Positions 36,401 to 64,000 of a stretch of 64,000 nt of DNA are shown here, in pieces. Numbering within the stretch: the stretch's first letter is position 1; each line of letters begins with the position of its first letter. Source of the DNA: Rhabditoides inermis. Lineage: Eukaryota > Nematoda > Chromadorea > Rhabditida > Rhabditidae. The stretch spans positions 2,272,501 through 2,336,500 of the forward strand of contig CAWZYM010000331.1 of NCBI GenBank assembly GCA_963966185.1, read 5' to 3'. A program made the position numbers and the translations under genes. A model generated the notes under the pieces. That model searched no databases. It was not told the origin of the DNA and worked only from the letters and a program-made list of their open reading frames with translations.

Positions 36401-38861
36401 GTTGGTGCTGTGCTTTCTTTTTGTGCTGGTGTTGGCTTGTAGTTGGATTTGTGATATGCCAGCAGAGATCAGTGAGTAAGGAATGGTTTTTGTGATGTGC
36501 TTTTTTCTCGTTTTTGGTAAACCATAATTAGATTGAATTGATCTAAAAACTATTGTTGAGATGATCTGTATGTGAGGTGAAGCGTACAACTTGTGGTGGT
36601 GATGTGTATGCTCGCCATTCAGGCCAGCCAGTCGGCCGTCTGACCGGTCCGGGAGGTGAGCCGCTCGTGCGCGTCTACCCTGTCAACAACGACAGACTGG
36701 CAGGAGGAGGAGGGGATGGAGAAGGTGGGTTGCGGTTGCGGTTCGGGTGTGGTGTGGGTGATGACTTTGGTAGGCCATTGCGTATTAGTGACCGAATTAT
36801 TTAAATGATTTTACGTCGTTGATGAAACGTAGTTATCGTTTGATGGTTTGATGTTTACTGTAGTCTTGCAAAAGTGAAGAAGTAGTTAGTTTCATTTTCA
36901 ATCAAAATGAAGTACTGTGAAGGGAACGTATTTTTGGTGGTTTGGCTAACATAATAACACATGTCCACTTGATACACTTGGATATACGCTATGCGCAGTG
37001 GGTGTGCTCTCTCTCTCTCTCCCTTTCTCTCTCTCTCTCTCCCTTTCTCTCTCTCTCTCTCCCTTTCTCTCTCTCTCTCTCTCTCCCTCTCTCCCTCCCT
37101 GCCCCACTCCCACCCTCACCCTGTCCTCTCATTGCAGACGTGCTCTGGCTGCGCCGCCACCCGGCCGAGCTGGCCCACGAGGAGCTGCAGTCGAGGAGGA
37201 TCGTCCACGAGAGCATCATGCCCCATATTGTCATGGTTAGAGGGGGGGGGAATGCTGAAGCTCTATCATTGATTAACTCGCAAGTCTTATTGATTGATTT
37301 TTCTCGAGCGGTTGTCATTTTAATGTTTGACTGAAACACATAGTTCACTGTAGGTTTTAGAACTGATGCACAGTGCATACCGCGCAAATATGGGAAACGG
37401 GCTGTTGTGGTGGCGGAGGGGTATGTGGAGGGTGTGTGAAGAGAACATGGAGATGAGGGAAGACTGTGCAAAATGCGGAAGGCACATAATGGGATATCAA
37501 TGATTAGCGGAAACGAGGAGAGAGAGAAAAAGGGGGAGGGGGGATTGTCCAGCCTCCGTGGCGAGACAGGCAAATGGTCAAAGTTTGCGCGAGTCGCCGC
37601 TGTAGACGGCACCGCGCCCCGCCCGCCTATCGACTATTGGAGAGAGAGAAAGAGAGGGAGAAAGAGAGGGAGAGGGGGAAAGAAGGAGGGAGTGAGCACG
37701 GAAAACATAGACACGGGAACGGAAAGAAGAGTGTGTGGACGTGGTATGGATTTCATTTTTCATTTTTAAGAAGCGCCGGGTTCTGGTCATAGTACGTTTC
37801 ACAGTTTGTCATTATTCGAATTGTATGATATCTACACAATTAGACTGGTTTCTCGAATTTTTTCATGCCACATGCCACCCTTGCAGATGTACTTTATTGG
37901 ATACTTGATGTGCTTGGCTCTGTGATTTGATCTCGAAACTCGAAATCTACGCATGCCCACCATCCACCTTGTCGCTCATTGTAGAATGCAGTTGTATTTG
38001 ATGTACTTGGTTGTGTGATTTGATCTCGAAATCTCCTTGCAGATGTACTCTCTGCTCTGATGCCATATCCAGATTGTCTTTTCTGATCTATCCCTGTTGA
38101 TGTTGTCCTTTGTAGATGTACTCTCTGATGCTGCTGGCTATGGCGGTGATGATGGGCTCTTCGTGCTACGTGTGGCGGCTCTACTGCGGACGGCGCTACG
38201 CCCATGTGGTGAGTGGGAGGAGAGTATCATATGTCAAGTTCAGACATTAGCGTTTGAAACAATCAATCAATCGTTTATCCGGAATCGTTATATCTGAATA
38301 TGACAACACAATCATAATGATATGAAGCATACAGTTTTGCCTGAGATACTAGATGCATAAGCTAACGCCGGGGAAAGACAGGTAGGCTGACGAGGTTAGT
38401 GGCGGGAAGATGATACTCGATCGATAATCATTCCTGGACCATTAAAGTACCATTCTTGACGTGTAGAGCTCCGGGTGGTCCTTTGCTCCATGCCAAGTAG
38501 TATCTCCTCGCGCCAAAGCTGCTTTCACATGAGTGTACTTCCCGCCGCCTCACTGGTTACTCGGGAAGGATTCTTGTCGATGACCGATCATTCGGCGGCG
38601 GAGGGGCAAATGAAGACCCGACCGCACGCCGCGGGGAAAAGAAGAAGAATAAGAAGAATCAAAACAAGTTCGTAAATTCGACACAATGTGTGGGTGAAAC
38701 ATATGACTTGTGTGTAACTTGCACGTGAAAATGAGTTGGGTGTGTTGCAGAACAAGGACGTGGAGAATAACAACTCTAAGTGGCAGTCTGTGTCGCCTAC
38801 GTCTGGCCTGCCCCCGCCCGCGTACGATCAGCTATCCATTCACAAGGTCCAGATACACTGA
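33476..38861 (+). CDS. TMEM59-like type I membrane protein with repeated exons
   Basis: Predicted secretory-pathway protein. Twelve exons: 33476-33586, 34270-34410, 34712-34838, 35053-35140, 35261-35327, 35450-35510, 35881-35976, 36232-36396, 36623-36724, 37138-37235, 38116-38208 and 38751-38861; about 419 residues. The order is a signal peptide (MRVLVVASLLAVCQA), a Cys-rich ectodomain (CDQTCDDKY...ACLRGCSLREQLFGCESEC...ACRSGC) spaced as in TMEM59/TMEM59L, an acidic linker, three repeated exon units (GNSLxDG, RPSGH), one membrane segment (MLLAMAVMMGSSCYVW) and a short cytoplasmic tail with a PPxY-type motif (PPPAY) that could bind WW-domain ligases. The family call rests on Cys spacing and topology; the linker is unlike vertebrate TMEM59. 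A nematode-specific family is the alternative. Confidence 0.6.
37003..37100. repeat. CT microsatellite in intron 9 of the TMEM59-like gene
   Basis: (CT)n with a regular CCCTTT interruption, upstream of exon 10. Confidence 0.9.
38261..38646 (-). repeat. SINE-like family R, near full-length copy
   Basis: Reverse complement of 62076-62458 with moderate divergence. The (GATT)n tail lies at the left (AATCAATCAATCG), so the element is on the minus strand. It is inserted in intron 11 of the TMEM59-like gene. Shared blocks include GCGGCGTGCGGTCGGGTC, GGCGGCGGGAAGTAC and GAGCTCTACACGTCAAGAAT (on the minus strand). Confidence 0.8.
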
Positions 38862-39250
38862 TCCACCCCCTGAGGGCGTGGACTGATCTACTCGAGACTC
38901 GAGGTGATCTACTAGTCGATCACTGTGCATGATCGATCTTTATCGATTGTATTTTTATAGTAGTTGTAGAATGTGTTGGCCACATTCCGTTTCATTCACT
39001 CTTTCTTCTTTGTTGAGATGACACCTCTCTATCACACACGGACACGGTTCTTTTATAGACTATCATTATACGAGCACATGTACTTACGGAATCACACACA
39101 CACGGACAGCCAAACTACTTCCATAATAATCTACTTGTAAACTTGTAATATATATGCTTTGTAGAGTTAAGACAGATCTGTATCTTGCAAGCACGCTGTA
39201 CACTACACTTTGTAAACTACTTGTAAATGCATTTCGTAACTTATGGGGCG

Positions 39251-39256
39251 AATAAA
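39251..39256 (+). promoter_or_regulatory. candidate polyadenylation signal of the TMEM59-like gene
   Basis: AATAAA about 390 nt downstream of the TGA, followed by a GT-rich stretch (TTGTTTGTTGTTTGTGTG), the usual layout of a cleavage site. Confidence 0.6.
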
Positions 39257-39560
39257 TGGTTGTGGCAGAGGTTGTTTGTTGTTTGTGTGATTGAATGAGC
39301 TGTTATGATATCAGCGTAGCTACTTGAAGTCGTGTTGTGATTTGTCGTACGTGCTATTCAGTTATATTTCACTTCACGTTTCCTATTTATGTTCACGTCT
39401 ATCCTTTTCATTCTCTGCCTTTGGCATGCGCCTCTGTATCCGATTTCTCGACGTTTTTGGATAAAGTGGTCGGTGCACTATTGAAATTTGATACGTTTTA
39501 TATATTTTGTTTCGTGGATCGTCGACCATAGTTTCGCGTTGTCATGAATGAATCGAGGGA

Positions 39561-39570
39561 TGCGTTTCAG
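39561..39570 (+). promoter_or_regulatory. candidate trans-splice acceptor of KRI1
   Basis: TGCGTTTCAG followed by CG and the start ATG at 39573. Confidence 0.5.
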
Positions 39571-39572
39571 CG

Positions 39573-56065
<16,493 letters not shown>

Positions 56066-57230
56066 ACGGTATTGATTGAATATCGATTGATGGGTGTCTG
56101 TGACGTCATCGCCTCTCCCCCCCCCCCCTCCCCCCACATGCCTCGGGCCGCTCACCCGCACACTCATTCATCCTATCTGTGATCACACTGTGAGACCTTT
56201 TATCGTCTTCTGCGGCTTTCTCTCTCCATTCGCTTTTCTTTTCAAGGGTCCGTTTTACATACTCCCCCTCTAGATTTTATGTCTCCCCTGTAGGTTCTCT
56301 ATTGTAGACCTCGCATATTAATGGAGAGTGTTTTTGTTGTTTTGGTTTGAGTAATGCGAATCACAACTATTTATTAATGTATTAAACTAATATGCAGCGC
56401 TAGTTCTCTGTTTCCCCGGGGGTGGTCGCTTGTACATTGTTTTGCGCCGAGATAAAACACTATTATTAATTTCGGTACTGTTTTTTGTTTGTACTGTGAT
56501 TTGTGTGTTGGTGGAACGTGATGAACTTATAGATTTGGGATTGTGATTCGAAAGGGGAGTCTGATCTCTCTGCTATACGAAGTGTGATGTGAAGAGGGAA
56601 AAAGAGAGAGAGAGAGAGAGAACGAGAGACGACTACGACGACGACTCGAGTTTTGTTAGTTGTGGGCTTGTTTGCTTGTGCCCCCCCCCCTTCACATAGT
56701 TTGTTAACAAAACTTTGTCAGTAACTTAGAAATCTTTGAGAGGACATAATGTAAGCTTACCGGAGGTTCTCTTTCTCGTTTATGGCTATTTTAGTAGAAA
56801 TTAGAATGTATTGTACATGATGTAACATTGTTATTAATATCGTAATAATGTATATGTTTATGTGTGGCTACTGTAGGTGATTAACGTGAGGTGATTAGGA
56901 GATAACATCGAAGATTTACATAGTACACGTTTATTGGAACGGAACAATCATGTCTACATGCGGAGAGTGGTGGGTGGAGGGATAAAGAGCTCGGATAAGA
57001 TAAACGTCCACGTTTATCTTAAGCCCATATAAGTGGATTGGTGATGAGATAAAGTGAGACCGAGCAAGAGAGAGAGAGAGAGAAGAGTGAGAGTGGGTAA
57101 GAAATTGGGTGATGTAGAAACTGTCTCATCAACTCTGTCTGGTACGCTCGGATGGTGGAAATATACGTGGTAATAAAACAAACCAGCCGGCGCTTAGCGC
57201 CGATCGATGATTGTGGGGCGAAGTGATTGT
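56066..57230. other. ARL1 3' flank, convergent intergenic region
   Basis: About 1.16 kb between the ARL1 stop and the stop of the minus-strand small-peptide gene. It holds the ARL1 3' UTR, a short GA tract (56608-56625), a C-run, a hairpin (56996-57021) and TAATAAAAC near 57170. No further gene recognised. Confidence 0.45.
56996..57021. other. perfect inverted repeat (hairpin) between convergent genes
   Basis: TAAGATAAACGT-CC-ACGTTTATCTTA: two perfect 12-bp arms around a 2-bp centre. It could be a transcription-end structure or the relic of an insertion; function unknown. Confidence 0.6.
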
Positions 57231-58137
57231 CTATCCGAGTCGCTGCATGGTGAACACTCGGCTGTTCTCTGATAGCTGCTTGAACAGGCCCGGATTCTCG
57301 GCCATCATCCGCTCGAACTCCTCCATCATAGCCGGATCCCTGCAGGCAAAAGGCGTGTTATTGGAGACTCAACCAACATGGGACAGTTCTTATTTGGTAG
57401 TTCGAAATCGAGACGGATATTTGCACGGAATATGTACGTGATAAACTCAACCAACATTGTTTTATTTGGGAGTTCGATCCGAGGTACTGTGAAGGGAAAT
57501 GCGTACACTGATTCAAGCAATGGTGAGTTTTTTGTATCATAATTTCCCCTATTTTCTTCTTTTTCTGTTTGTCTTTTTTTGTTACCAACAACAGTGATAA
57601 GTGCGTTCTCATATTTGGAATCGTGAAAATCTTGTGATCTGGTAATCTGGTTTATAAAATGAATGAACTATTTAGCGTGTGGTGTGATATGTGAATACTG
57701 ACTTTTGCGCTCCTCTCGAAAATAATGAACCCCCGAAAAATGACGCGCACAATATTTATAATTACTCTTCCGACTGCAATAGTGATGCGAGAAAAAGACC
57801 ATAAAATTGCCGGGAGGCTGCTGTCAAATAATATCTTACTTGCAAACACAATATTGCATACTAGGCACAGTCTTCTTATTCGAAAGAATATGGTAGCTTT
57901 TCGCTATATTACAACCGGCTGTTGAGTGAAAACACGATCTACAGAGCCGAAGAGTGAATGAGTGAGCTATATTACAGTACAAAAAAAGGTATTTTGTTGG
58001 GGTTGTAACTTCATCGATTTATCGATTTATCGATCGACTCACTGCGCGAACATCTCCAGGTTGAGTGGCGCGACGACAGCCGCCATCACATACCCAGCCA
58101 GAACGACGAGCAGACAGAACACGAACCGCGTCAACAT
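57231..58137 (-). CDS. small secreted or membrane peptide, unknown
   Basis: Two exons (58137-58043 and 57339-57231), 67 residues, joined in phase across a 703-nt intron. The N-terminus is a strong signal peptide or anchor (MLTRFVFCLLVVLAGYVMA). The mature part is acidic and Met-rich (LNLEMFAQDPAMMEEFERMM...ENPGLFKQL) and ends FTMQRLG. CTACAG lies 1 nt before the ATG, fitting a trans-splice acceptor. No family recognised; the DPAMMEEFERMMAENP stretch faintly recalls STI1-type helices, but it is too short to claim. Confidence 0.55.
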
Positions 58138-59087
58138 ACTGTAGGGTACTGTATCTGGAACGAGGTACTGTAAGTGAAAGTACTGTACGTTAAAGCGGCA
58201 GCGTACGAAACAAAGCTACAAAGAAAATCACTGGAAAATGAGCACCGAATACTGTAAATGAGCATCGAGTACTGTATGAGAAATCACGGACGCAGAGTGA
58301 AGTGACTATACGACCACACACGTACAATAGATATTAGTGGGAGGGTGACAGCCATCGCATTTGTGTAATTAATTCTTTCTGCTGCACTGATTCTCTATTA
58401 CCACGATTTTCTAAATCACAAAACCAACACAAACAACAATCGTAAGAACGCAGCTTCATTGCGGTCATAGTCATTAGTGAAAAAACTAGACGAATAAGGG
58501 AAAAAAACGCGGATGAGTACGGTACTCCTAATACTCAAGACAAGAGTAGTTTCGAGGCAACTCAAGCAACTGACTCTGTCTCCCTCGCCACTCCCTCTAT
58601 ATACCCCCAATCATCCCCCTCTCTCTTCTCTCGCATGTGGGAGGATCCCCTTTCCATCCCTTGCTTCAAACATCTGAAAATCCTCAAAACAAATAATCGG
58701 TTTCACAAACAATAGCCACTATTCCGTACAATTGTATAGCAGAAATATGATAGTTGCGCGGATTTTGTAAATACTTTCGCTACTTTGCAGCCTTTTCCCA
58801 CAAATCTAATTTTTGTTATTTTTTTCATGAACGCGTGACCATGAGAAATGCTACAATTAACCCGATGAAATCCACAAAAGAAATGTTTCAAATCACAGGA
58901 CAAATTTATAGTATTATCACTCTACAACACTCTTTCAACAGGAAACAATTTGAATGTTCTCGGCATGCAAACAAAATATCAAATTATAAAAAAGCGTGCA
59001 GACAATACTATAATCAACAATGAGGGAGACCCAACAACCGGGGATAATAGAATAGAATTGTAAAAACAAGTAGTCAAAACTACTGCT
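58138..59087. other. intergenic, no gene recognised
   Basis: About 950 bp between the small-peptide gene and the eIF3L stop, presumably the promoter of the former and the eIF3L 3' UTR. Includes repeated GTACTGTA motifs at 58139-58290. No RNA gene or element identified. Confidence 0.4.
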
Positions 59088-62000
59088 TCAAGGCTTGGCA
59101 ACGTCGATCTTCTTGAGGACCTTCTGGACCTGAAATCGAAAGAGATCATTATCATATCAGCGCTATGTAAACAAAGAGACCCGGACCACCCACGTCGTTC
59201 AGTTTCTGGATGTGCTTGATGAAGTGCTCTCCGATCCTTCGTGCCACCTTCGTGTCAGCAATGCAGATCATGTCCTCAAATACAACAATGTTTCAATCAT
59301 CATAGCAATATTGAATTTACAAACTTCAATCGCGATTTTTCTTGTTCCTATTATCACCATAATCAAAAATGATCTCTGCAAATACGCAGTAATTATTGGC
59401 GTGTCTACTCAAGCCATCATGATTGAGTACCGTCACGATGTCACCTACGCATTACAAGTGCAAGTACTGTAGCCAGCCGACTGTAAAACTTATCTTTAAA
59501 TATTCTCAAGATACTCGTCATCTTCAATATCAAACTAAATAAACCATTTTTGTTCACCTTGATTTTGTATTACTTAAAATGACATGTAAAGGATAAAGGA
59601 GAAAAGGATTATACATCGCTGTACATACAATAACATTAAAAGTCATCGTTCCACAAAATAACTTTACGAAGGGTATTACGCCCACAACAACAACCATTAC
59701 CACAATAGACCTCATCATTCGAAAAGCGCAAATTGATGTGAAAATTGCGTACACAGCTGACAAAAATACGACAATCTTAGACGCCACTAGGATTATTCGA
59801 CAACTTCGCCCTATTGCCGCCGTTATTGAGGATAATATCCATACTTCACAAACGATTCCATCACTTCATTCGGTAAAGTAGTGAAGATATAACGCATAAT
59901 CTTCTCTACCCCTCCTGATCCTGTACTAAGCACGCACGGCAACGACGAATGTAAGTCAAATTCCGTAGTCCCAAATGATAAAACATCTATGTTCTATTTT
60001 CTATAGAAATTAACGGTAGCAGTGGGTTCTAATTCAAACTTCTTATACAAGGTCTCATCAAGTGCAGTCCAGCCCCTCTGCTCCTCCCCATCCCCTGCCC
60101 ACCTTGTCGACGTAGAAGTCAATGTCGGTGGTGGCCTCGTCCACCTCGCCAGCCTCCGCCCCGCAACAGTCCTTTCCCAGCTCCGAGACGATCATCTCAA
60201 ATCACTCAATTCTTAAAGAAAAAGAATTCTACACGGTTTTTATCTTCAAATTTCGAAGATGAGTCGAAAAATATCTCAGTGATAATTGTGAGCAAACAAA
60301 ATACGATGAGCAGTTCTTATCTCGCTTTTAATCTAACAGTTTTCAAAACGTGTTACAAAACGTTCCAGGCAGAAATTCGTGTTTCGGTATTAATATCATA
60401 TCAGTTCGACCGAACAATTGAATTTTTACTATACGCAAAAAGATACACATTGCATTTGAAACATATTTGCAAACATATTCTAAACCATACCTTGAAGGTG
60501 AGGAGCTTTCCGAGGAACGAGTCGTACTCGTCGTCCTTCACATCCATGAACGACGCGAGCTTCTGAAAGAATTCAAGTATTCTCTTTCGTAATCAAAGAC
60601 GGAATTATCATTCAAGATTCAAGCATAGCGTTTAGTATGTAAGATGTCTTGTTGGGTCCGTGATGAGAAAAAGGGCATGAGAATGGTAACACAGCAGACA
60701 GGCCATCACATCGAGGCGGATAAGGAGCTCACCTTGGTGGGGAGGGTGGTGTAGAGCTTGAGGTATCCGCGGAGAATGGGCAGCGCAATCTGCGACTGGA
60801 TACCCTCCAGGAACGCCTGCGACTGACGCATCAGCGGCTCCTGCAACGCCAACCATATACCTTGTCGATACATCAAACCGTATAGTTCACTCTACCGTAC
60901 CTTGGCCTGGTTTCCACCCTGGTAGACGACTGTCGTCGGCGACAGGAACTTGGGGCAGCTGCAAAACAACAATGCAACAAACCTTAACAGTCATACCCAC
61001 TATATCCCCATCCTCCCCTTCCCCCCACCGACCCGAGCTGGAAGCTGGTGCGGAACTCGTCAATGTCTCCCGTGCACATGCGAGACATGCGGTCCCCGTA
61101 CTTCTCCGACAGCTGCGACGCGATCGACTGCAACACATCGTAAATGATAAAGCAAATAGGATACTATAACAAGTTCCAGACCATTCGAGTATTGAGCAAC
61201 TATATACAAAACTATATTCATAATTAACATGAAACATATATTCTACAACTACAACTCCTTTACCTCGTCGATCCTCTGGGGCTGGAGGGTGAGGCAGATG
61301 GCCAGAAGGTGGAACAGCTGGTCGTTCGTCTTGCCAATCTACAACAAACACACTCAAATAGCGTAACAAGTCATATTATATTATCACACACTATGCTAAA
61401 ATAATAATAATAATAATAATAATAATATCTATGTGGGTAAACTCTAAATAATAACGTAAACAAGCACACTCACCACATCGTACTGGAAGTTCTTCTTGCT
61501 CTGCTGCTGCGCCTGCAGCGTCTTGGTGCGCTGAAAATTCACACAATACACAATCACTAACAAGCGCACTGACCTGAATGTATAGGAGGCAGTTGACAAA
61601 GATCTTGGTCGCCTCTCCGTAGTTGCGCATCATAAAGTGTGAGAAGCCGACAAAGTAGTGCAGTGTCACCACGCACGACGGCACAGTGTTGTAAAGACCC
61701 TGCAGCACATTCACCATACAATTTTCAACCACATTGTCTCCATTCCACCCTCAATACCGTCCATTCCCCAATTTGCTTATTTCTTCCGCTCCTACCCCAC
61801 CTTGGCGTCCATCTCGAGGTTCTCGACCGTCTTGAGTGCCTGGTGGTAGTCTGCGAGGAGCACGTGCGTGCGCAGCAGACCAATCAGCGCAAAGTAGCCC
61901 AGCTTGAAGTAGAACGGAGACTGGCCAAACTCATCGGCCACCGTGTCCGGGTTCCCTGCAACACATGTCACGTCATTCCAACATTCAACAGTCAGCAGTA

Positions 62001-64000
62001 ACCCATTAACAGTCATTGTCATACTATTTGATTAGTTATTAGTGGATGATAGTATTATTATAGTGATATATCAATTCTTCTTTTCCCCGCGGCGTGCGGT
62101 CGGGTCCTCATTTTGCCCCACCGCCGCCGCATGTTCGGTCATCGACAAGAATCCTTCCAGTGAGGCGGCGGGAAGTACCCTCATGTGGAAGCAGCTGTGT
62201 CGCGAGGAGATCCTACATGATTGGCATAGAAGCGAAGGAAACCCCGGAGCTCTACACGTCAAGAATGGTACTCTTATGGTCCAGGAATGATTATCGATCA
62301 AGTATCGTCTTCCCACCAGTAACCTCGTCAGCCTAACTGTCTTTCCCCGGCGTTAGCCTATGTATCTAGTATCTTAGGCACTACTATATGCTTCATATCA
62401 TTATGATTGTGTTGTCATATTCAGATATAACGATTCTGGATAAACGATTGATTGATTAATATATCAATATCTGTGAGAGAGAAAAAACACTTGCAACTGT
62501 GACTCGTCATCGTTAGTGATTTGCACGTCCAATGCATAGTTTTGTTCGAGCGAAACACACATCACATCTTTTTCAAAGAAAATAAACACAGACAACAACG
62601 ACAGCAGCGTAATAATACGCATCACTTTTCACGTTATGTTTGTGTTCATAACAAAACAGAAAACTGCAATGTACATCACCCGTTACCCCTATTCCCATGT
62701 CTCAAATTAAGTGACTCACTGTAAACTAAACATACAAAACATCTTTTTTCCTTTGGAAAAGAAAGAGAGATAGAGAAGGGATCGTGTACGATCTACGAGT
62801 ATCGCATATTTACCATATTAATAAACAGACTCACTCCTCTCCTTGATGGCGAGGAGCTGCTCGTTGATCTGCGACTTGGAGAGGAGAGAGTAGAGGATGT
62901 TGAGCACGGGGTAGATGTTCCACGCCTATAAATAGTCATCATAGCAACATCAACTGTTACATGTTCCATCCCGAAAACATCCACCAATCTATAGAAACCA
63001 TACGACACAGCAGCATCAGCTCCCCCCTCTCTGTCTGTCTCTCTCCCTCCCTGCTCACGTTCTGGTTCTCCTCGATGTGCGCCAGCTCCTCCACTTCCTC
63101 CATCGCGCGCTTCGTCGGGTTCGCCTTGTACAGGCAGAACGATTGGAACTGAAAACCACAATACACTATGGACTATGGTGAAGACCTCACTAAAACCGAT
63201 CAGCTATGATTAATGGCAACTACTGAAATTTCACAAATAAAAATACGTTTCACACACGCTGTAACAACAGGATCGTGATTCGCCAACAATTATCCTCACT
63301 AAGTCTGAAGCAAAATAGAAAGATTGTAATAAAAGTAGAAGTAGCGTGCCTGGTAGACGAACTCGTCGACAATGTCCCATAGCCAGACGTTGGGCAGGGT
63401 GAGCTGGATGGGCTGCTTGCTGTTGAGGATCTCCGAGAACAGGTCCTGGTAGTTCATGAACGACTCGTACCTGAACACAGCAAAAGAAAAATTAACCAGT
63501 ATCGAATAGAGCCGTACTATAAAAAGCTGTGTACATACGTAAACCGACCTATGGGTGAGAGAGGCGCGCTGGCTACGGGCGTACACCTGCCTGTAGAACA
63601 GCTCCTTGTAGAGGATGATGAAGAGACGGTTGTCTGCAAGATCACTCTATCAGTACATCAATCAATAAGTCGCTATGCACTGACCGCATCCGACGATGTT
63701 CTCGACGGTGGCCTCGTCGGGCCACATGCGCTCGCGGAAGAAGCGCTCGGTGAGGTCGGGGAACGCGTGCTCGTACAGAGTGTGGATCTCCGTCACGTTC
63801 TCCTCCTCGATCTGAATATGGTAATCTTCGAATTGGTAACCTTTATCACAATCAGCAAAGATGTTAGGATGTATGTTTCTTGAAGAATAATATTACTCAT
63901 AAATGTACACGTATCACTAATGGAGATGAAAATTTTATGAATAAAAATGTAATAAACACATAAATATGTGAACCGACCATCTTGGCGAAGTATATGAGGA
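59088..64000 (-). CDS. EIF3L: eIF3L, translation initiation factor 3 subunit L (5' part outside window)
   Basis: Subunit of the eIF3 complex on the 40S ribosome. Seventeen exons seen: 64000-63978 (partial), 63811-63685, 63633-63549, 63470-63350, 63148-63059, 62925-62835, 61955-61801, 61699-61574, 61530-61474, 61338-61264, 61127-61033, 60958-60901, 60840-60733, 60562-60491, 60195-60103, 59274-59194 and 59129-59088 (TGA). Family marks in order: TERFFRERMWPDE, ILYKELFYRQVYAR, LPNVWLWDIVDEFVYQ, AWNIYPVLNILYSLL, LGYFALIGLLRTHVLLADY, FVGFSHFMMRNY, TLQPQRIDESIASQL, CPKFLSP, YLKLYTTLPT, and the PCI-domain end DFYVDKDMICIADTKVARRIGEHFI. The intron after exon VYQ has a GC donor (CAG|GCACGC), certain because both flanking exons are conserved. 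Confidence 0.93.
62076..62458 (+). repeat. SINE-like family R, best-preserved copy (eIF3L intron)
   Basis: About 380 bp, from CCCCGCGGCGTGCGGTCGGG to CTGGATAAACGATTGATTGATT. Other copies are at 38261-38646 (inverted) and 22720-22845 (3' end only). The GATT tail and 5' truncation suggest retroposition by a LINE with short tandem tails. No clear Pol III boxes were found, so the promoter type is open. Confidence 0.8.

Noticed and set aside
57231..57339. STI1/ubiquilin-like domain in the small peptide
   Set aside because: Only about 15 residues resemble it; far too short to support a domain call.

Overview
This window is nuclear DNA of an invertebrate animal, most likely a nematode. The genes are intron-rich. 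A seven-transmembrane gene near the left end resembles nematode serpentine chemoreceptors. The manganese-type cation diffusion facilitator belongs to a group that is expanded in nematodes. Six gene models have an AG splice acceptor 0-2 nt upstream of the ATG, as expected for spliced-leader trans-splicing. Species cannot be fixed from the sequence.

Layout. 1-4.1 kb: a hAT-like non-autonomous transposon, CT microsatellites and a probable chemoreceptor gene (-). 5.0-15.7 kb: a cation diffusion facilitator (CDF) gene present as an intact copy (12.8-15.7 kb) and a C-terminally truncated copy (5.4-8.0 kb). Between them lie duplicated non-coding segments and a reverse-transcriptase fragment. 15.8-20.7 kb: a small B-box zinc-binding gene (-), its broken inverted relative, and a 3.2 kb RTE-like retrotransposon. 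21.1-24.4 kb: a SUV39-type histone H3K9 methyltransferase (-). 24.6-32.7 kb: the mitochondrial AAA chaperone BCS1L (+), divergent from SUV39. 33.5-38.9 kb: a secretory-pathway type I membrane protein resembling TMEM59 (+). 39.6-52.5 kb: the ribosome-biogenesis factor KRI1 (+), 23 exons, with a second nearly intact RTE-like element in intron 6. 52.9-56.1 kb: the Golgi GTPase ARL1 (+). 57.2-58.1 kb: a small secreted or membrane peptide gene (-). 59.1 kb to the end: translation initiation factor eIF3L (-), its N-terminus outside the window.

The protein genes are unrelated housekeeping genes, each with its own exons; nothing suggests a shared pathway. The unusual content is in introns and spacers. 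At least five terminal-inverted-repeat elements are present, several with clear target duplications. One, in an ARL1 intron, carries two outward-facing tRNA-like modules. Another is inserted at TTAA in one arm of a palindrome whose other arm keeps the empty site. Two SINE-like families and two related RTE-like elements are present; the latter share a covarying 3' hairpin. Introns of several genes are built from roughly 90-145 bp local duplications that carry a recurring TGAAACGTAT-like motif and sometimes copies of exon ends.

All exon boundaries were derived by eye from splice signals, reading phase and family resemblance. No alignment or database search was run.
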